A DNA stretch of 40,884 nucleotides from Deltaproteobacteria bacterium (GTDB taxonomy: Bacteria > Desulfobacterota > DSM-4660 > Desulfatiglandales > HGW-15). Made by a program: the position numbers and the translations under genes. Shown in pieces: positions 38,132-40,884 of the stretch. A model generated the notes under the pieces. That model saw only the letters and a program-made list of their open reading frames with translations. It searched no databases and had not been told where the DNA came from. The stretch lies in the NCBI GenBank assembly GCA_019308525.1, contig JAFDIC010000002.1, positions 1 through 40,884 of the forward strand, given 5' to 3'. The first letter of the stretch is position 1; every line of letters begins with the position of its first letter.

Positions 38132-38608
38132 ATGAGTGTACTTGTTGACCTTGGAAAGAAAGTGGATGCGGATCTCTTCTCCGCTCCCCTGCGTGTGCTG
38201 AAGGTTCCCTTCAGCAAAAGCACCAGCGAGTACAAAACTGGAATCAAATTCCAGGCTGGTGTGATTATCGAGGACGTGAGGGTCAAGGTTACTACAGCAG
38301 TAGCCTCTTCCACCATAGATGTCGGCCTTGATGGTTCCACCCATAACGATCCGGACGGTTTGATCGATGGTCTTTCTTGTGCAGCTGCTGGATGGCCGAA
38401 CGCAAGTAAGCCCGACGCAAGTTCTCCTGGGAATAACTACGGCCCAATGATGGAGTTTGGTGCCGATGGGAAAACCGTTGTGGCTAATGTCAATGCCTAT
38501 CCGGCAAAGCTCCTCATTCGTGGTGAGGCAGAACTAACCTATACCACCTCCAATCATGCAGTTGAAGGTTACATCTATGTATTCCTGAGACTGTTGGAGG
38601 ATGACTAA
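38132..38608 (+). CDS. Head-associated hypothetical protein (158 aa)
   Basis: ATG 38132 with AAGGAG upstream. Strand-rich and soluble: VLKVPFSKSTSEYKTGIKFQ, VIIEDVRVKVTTAVASSTID, VNAYPAKLLIRGEAELTYTT, VEGYIYVFLRLLEDD. A beta-sandwich-like protein of this size directly behind the capsid gene is usually a head decoration or head-fibre protein. Bounded by hairpins on both sides, so its expression may be set separately from capsid. Confidence 0.6.
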   Translation: MSVLVDLGKKVDADLFSAPLRVLKVPFSKSTSEYKTGIKFQAGVIIEDVRVKVTTAVASSTIDVGLDGSTHNDPDGLIDGLSCAAAGWPNASKPDASSPGNNYGPMMEFGADGKTVVANVNAYPAKLLIRGEAELTYTTSNHAVEGYIYVFLRLLEDD

Positions 38609-38613
38609 TCTGT

Positions 38614-38637
38614 AAGGGGAGGGTAATACCTCCCCTT
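38614..38637 (+). terminator. Strong intercistronic hairpin (9-bp stem), possible partial terminator
   Basis: AAGGGGAGG (38614-38622), loop GTAATA, CCTCCCCTT (38629-38637), then TAAGGG. The stem is GC-rich and perfect but lacks a run of T, so it may attenuate or stabilise rather than end transcription. The following ribosome site AAGGG (38639-38643) lies right beside it. Confidence 0.6.
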
Positions 38638-38651
38638 TAAGGGTGATAACG

Positions 38652-39266
38652 ATGACGTTTTCAGAACTGAAGACTCAGGTTAAGAACAACCTTGGCGGCA
38701 GGACGGACAAAGATTCTATTATAGCGCAGATGATTAATTTTGCCGTCCAACAGATGGCAAAGGCTGTCAATTGGAACGATCTACGTCAGATTGTAACTGG
38801 TACTACGCTTTCGAGTGGTGATCACACAGTTTCTCTACCATCAAATATCAGGCTTCTTACTGGTATGCGTATTGTTGCAGATGGTACCACTAACTACCAG
38901 ATAGTTGAAGTTATAGATCAGAAAGAGTTTGAAAACAAATACCCAGATCCTGTCCCAACTGTTTCTGGTACTCCAGTAGAGGCCACTGTGTATGGTAGAA
39001 CAATCTATTTCGACAAAAAAGCAGACCAGGATTACAATCTATATCTCTATGCCAGGGTTTATCCAACTGATATGTCCGATGATGACGATGAGCCGAGCAT
39101 GACTGGTGTAGACCATATGATAATTGCGTTGGCAACTGCGCTCATGTATCTCCATCTGAAACAACCTGAATCTGCATCTGTTTGGTTTGATCTCTACAAA
39201 GCCTTCCAGGCAGATGCAATGAATGAAGTTACTGGTGCAACGGTAACCTTGGCAGAGCCTAATTAA
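38652..39266 (+). CDS. Head-to-tail adaptor protein (P22 gp4-like role)
   Basis: 204 residues from ATG 38652; GTG 38643 is possible but overlaps the ribosome site. MTFSELKTQVKNNLGGRTDK, then IIAQMINFAVQQMAKAVNWN, DHTVSLPSNIRLLTGMRIVA, YNLYLYARVYPTDMSDDDDE, DHMIIALATALMYLHLKQPE. Helix at start, central beta part and a helical C-terminus: the pattern of podovirus adaptor/connector proteins that extend the portal ring. Positioned between capsid and tail genes. Confidence 0.7.
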   Translation: MTFSELKTQVKNNLGGRTDKDSIIAQMINFAVQQMAKAVNWNDLRQIVTGTTLSSGDHTVSLPSNIRLLTGMRIVADGTTNYQIVEVIDQKEFENKYPDPVPTVSGTPVEATVYGRTIYFDKKADQDYNLYLYARVYPTDMSDDDDEPSMTGVDHMIIALATALMYLHLKQPESASVWFDLYKAFQADAMNEVTGATVTLAEPN

Positions 39267-39277
39267 GAGGGTAGGAA

Positions 39278-40021
39278 ATGGCTTTCACAAATAATTGGGA
39301 TGAAACAAGCCCCACTGACAATACTAATGCCGTTGATATCGACAACGAGATACGTAAACTGCGTACCGATGTCAGGGAGCGGCTGGCCCAGGATCACAAT
39401 TTTGCATCCTCAGATACAACCACTAATGATGACATTGGCCGCCATAAGCAAATTACTTTCTATGATGACTTGGCATCTCTACCATCTGTCTCTGGCGACC
39501 GTACTGTTGCTGGGCCGAAGAAGATGACCAGCGGCAGTATCGTGCCATTTTGGAAAGATGCCAGCAATGAATCACGTCTGCTTATAGGCAACGCCAATTT
39601 GAAGATGTGGGTATATGCCAATACTGCTCCCCCTGGTTGGGTAGTGGATTCTTCACCGCCTACTGACAAGGTATTGGCCTTTGCTGGTGGCGATGAGGCT
39701 TATAACGTTGATGGCGGCAATGAGGCCGGGACCTGGACCGTAGCCGGGCTTTCAACTGCGGATGATACCCATAACCATCAGTGGTATGACTACGTTTCTG
39801 GTGACGTTGCCAAGTCCTGGGATACTGATGGTAATGCAATAAATATCACATGGGACGAGAATGCTGGTGACGGGATTAGGGGCACTGGTTCTGCCGATAA
39901 GGATCAACTCGACCTAGATCTCTTTACCAATGAAGACACTCATAACCACAGCATATCGTCCGACGCAAGCTGGCGTCCGGCGGCAGCAGTGGGGAAGATG
40001 ATGTATCCAGAAATGAGCTAG
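39278..40021 (+). CDS. Fibre-tip protein with His-x-His motifs (copy B of the duplicated cassette)
   Basis: 247 residues. N-terminus: FTNNWDETSPTDNTNAVDID, a motif frequent at the start of fibre or head-tail proteins. C-terminal tip: APPGWVVDSSPPTDKVLAFA, YNVDGGNEAGTWTVAGLSTA, DDTHNHQWYDYVSG, EDTHNHSISSDASWRPAAAV. It shares block after block with 4092-4703 (GGNEAG-W-V-GLST, D-H-HQWY-Y, THNHS-SSD-SWRP-AAVG). HxH motifs may bind metal in a trimer. Likely a second short tail fibre. Confidence 0.78.
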   Translation: MAFTNNWDETSPTDNTNAVDIDNEIRKLRTDVRERLAQDHNFASSDTTTNDDIGRHKQITFYDDLASLPSVSGDRTVAGPKKMTSGSIVPFWKDASNESRLLIGNANLKMWVYANTAPPGWVVDSSPPTDKVLAFAGGDEAYNVDGGNEAGTWTVAGLSTADDTHNHQWYDYVSGDVAKSWDTDGNAINITWDENAGDGIRGTGSADKDQLDLDLFTNEDTHNHSISSDASWRPAAAVGKMMYPEMS

Positions 40022-40032
40022 TAGGGGGCCAT

Positions 40033-40407
40033 ATGCTCAGCAAAAACGATAAGAAGTATCTAAAAGGTCTATTGCGTGATTTCTTCAAGCCCGAAGGTGA
40101 CAAAAACTGTCCAGCCCTGATTCCCTGTGAAGCGTGCAAGTGGTATCGCTACTGGAAGCTGGTTAATGAGAAAACGGGCGAGGAGAAGATTGAGAGGAAA
40201 TGCTCAATTGATGTGCTATTGGAAAACATCCCTCGTATCATTGGGGCTATCGATGGATGTCAGGCAGCTACTAACCAGACCAGGAACCGTATAGAGGCTC
40301 TTGGTCGGGCGACTGCCGAAGCATTTCAGCATCTGGATGAAAAAGTCCGAGAGTTGAAGCAGATCGAGGCAATAGAATGGAAGAGCGAATCGAACGAGAA
40401 AGCATAG
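40033..40407 (+). CDS. Small Cys-containing coiled-coil protein, partner of fibre-tip copy B
   Basis: 124 residues: MLSKNDKKYLKGLLRDFFKP, CPALIPCEACKWYRYWKLVN, EKTGEEKIERKCSIDVLLEN, then RNRIEALGRATAEAFQHLDE. The C-terminal two-thirds align in pattern with 4716-5054 (K-TGE-K-E--C ... IEALGRATAEAF versus LRENTEAIATGF). Both follow an HxH fibre-tip gene by about 11 bp. The end overlaps the tail hub gene by 31 bp. Confidence 0.6.
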   Translation: MLSKNDKKYLKGLLRDFFKPEGDKNCPALIPCEACKWYRYWKLVNEKTGEEKIERKCSIDVLLENIPRIIGAIDGCQAATNQTRNRIEALGRATAEAFQHLDEKVRELKQIEAIEWKSESNEKA

Positions 40408-40884
40408 GCTTTCTTGGTTATAAATACACAGATGCCAAACAATTTGTGAAACCGATCATCCCGGATGGGGGGCCGAGCCAACTTATAGGCGGCAAGAACC
40501 TCTACGTCCGGGATTATATGCTCCGTACTTTCCCAGGTTTCGCCAAGGAATTTACTACTCAATTGGGCGAAACTGGTTACCGGAGGATTGTGGGTATCTT
40601 CCCATATGTGGCAACCAATGGTTCGTGCTACTTCATAATTTGCACCCCAAGGAGAATCTACTCCTATAAGCCTGGGGACAGTTCTCCCACTTTAATTTCT
40701 GGTGCGGTTACACTCACTGGTGACAACGACGACTATTTTGATGCTACCTACTGGGCTGATACTACCTCTGGATATGCCCCTTGGATTATTTTGACAAATG
40801 GAGTCGATAACCCAGTCTATTGGGCGGGTTCTGGTAATCTTTCAGCTTTAGGTGGGTCGCCTCCCAAAGGTAAATGTATTTCTG
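40377..40884 (+). CDS. Tail hub/stabilisation protein (P22 gp10-like), N-terminal part; runs off the contig end
   Basis: Starts MEERIERESIGFLGYKYTDA with GAGG eight bases before ATG and stays open to the last base; in the closed genome it continues at base 1 and ends at 1220 (537 residues). Early strands read GGKNLYVRDYMLRTFPGFAK and RRIVGIFPYVATNGSCYFII, the first blades of a probable beta-propeller. Counting 40377-40770 plus 1-1220 gives one uninterrupted frame, which shows the join is exact. Confidence 0.75.
   Translation, partial: MEERIERESIGFLGYKYTDAKQFVKPIIPDGGPSQLIGGKNLYVRDYMLRTFPGFAKEFTTQLGETGYRRIVGIFPYVATNGSCYFIICTPRRIYSYKPGDSSPTLISGAVTLTGDNDDYFDATYWADTTSGYAPWIILTNGVDNPVYWAGSGNLSALGGSPPKGKCIS
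40771..40884. repeat. Terminal direct repeat, right copy (assembly overlap)
   Basis: Exact copy of 1-114. Removing one copy gives a closed genome of 40,770 bp. The repeat lies within the tail hub gene, an unlikely place for real physical phage ends. Confidence 0.95.

Noticed and set aside
37035..38132. Long minus-strand open frame (365 codons) opposite the capsid gene
   Set aside because: Shadow of the biased codon use of the capsid gene; no ribosome site and no recognisable protein.
1..40884. CRISPR array, reverse transcriptase/diversity element, transposase or rRNA
   Set aside because: No regular repeat-spacer pattern, no RT or transposase motifs and no rRNA sequence were seen anywhere in the window.

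Overview
This window is a complete, circularly closed genome of a temperate tailed phage, about 40.77 kb long. Bases 1-114 are repeated exactly at 40771-40884, and one tail gene runs straight across the join (40377 to the end, continuing at 1-1220). The head genes (GpA-like large terminase, P22-type portal, N4-gp56-type capsid protein, scaffold, short-tail adaptor) and a P22 gp10-like tail hub, with no sheath, tube or tape-measure gene, point to podovirus morphology. A Gram-negative host is inferred from a gene-transfer-agent-type 3TM holin and from a signal-peptide protein that resembles a small outer-membrane beta-barrel. The host genus cannot be read from the sequence.

Layout. (1) Late region, plus strand, 30438 -> 40770 = 1 -> 14841: small zinc-ribbon and membrane genes, a lipoprotein, terminase, portal, scaffold, capsid, adaptor, tail and fibre genes, large internal virion/ejection proteins (5190-11143), then a lysis cassette (XhlA-like membrane protein, M15 endolysin, 3TM holin) followed by a phosphoesterase and small accessory genes. 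(2) Leftward region, minus strand, 14777-23720: small accessory genes (zinc ribbon, orphan ribbon-HTH protein, HIT hydrolase, tandem paralogues, outer-membrane-like protein), then attP plus a tyrosine integrase, then ERF annealing protein with a Cas4/AddB-like Fe-S exonuclease, then an HTH repressor. (3) Rightward early operon, 23916-26483: DnaB-like helicase, SSB, RusA resolvase and small genes. (4) Leftward block 26486-29843: small HTH, zinc-ribbon, membrane and GP88-like genes under two almost identical promoters. (5) A 594-bp gene-free region (29844-30437), full of repeats and palindromes, separates blocks 4 and 1.

How it fits together. The HTH repressor and the helicase operon diverge from a symmetric operator region (23797-23892), a typical lysis/lysogeny switch. 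Integration is predicted at the 3' end of a host tRNA gene, because the attP core next to the integrase reproduces a T-arm and acceptor end with CCA. ERF plus exonuclease form a recombination pair; helicase, SSB and RusA serve replication. Genome-scale oddities include a two-gene fibre/partner cassette present on both sides of the tail genes, a tandem gene duplication that left a 12-codon relic of the HIT gene, many small CxxC proteins, an 18-bp leader hairpin, and repeated intercistronic hairpins.
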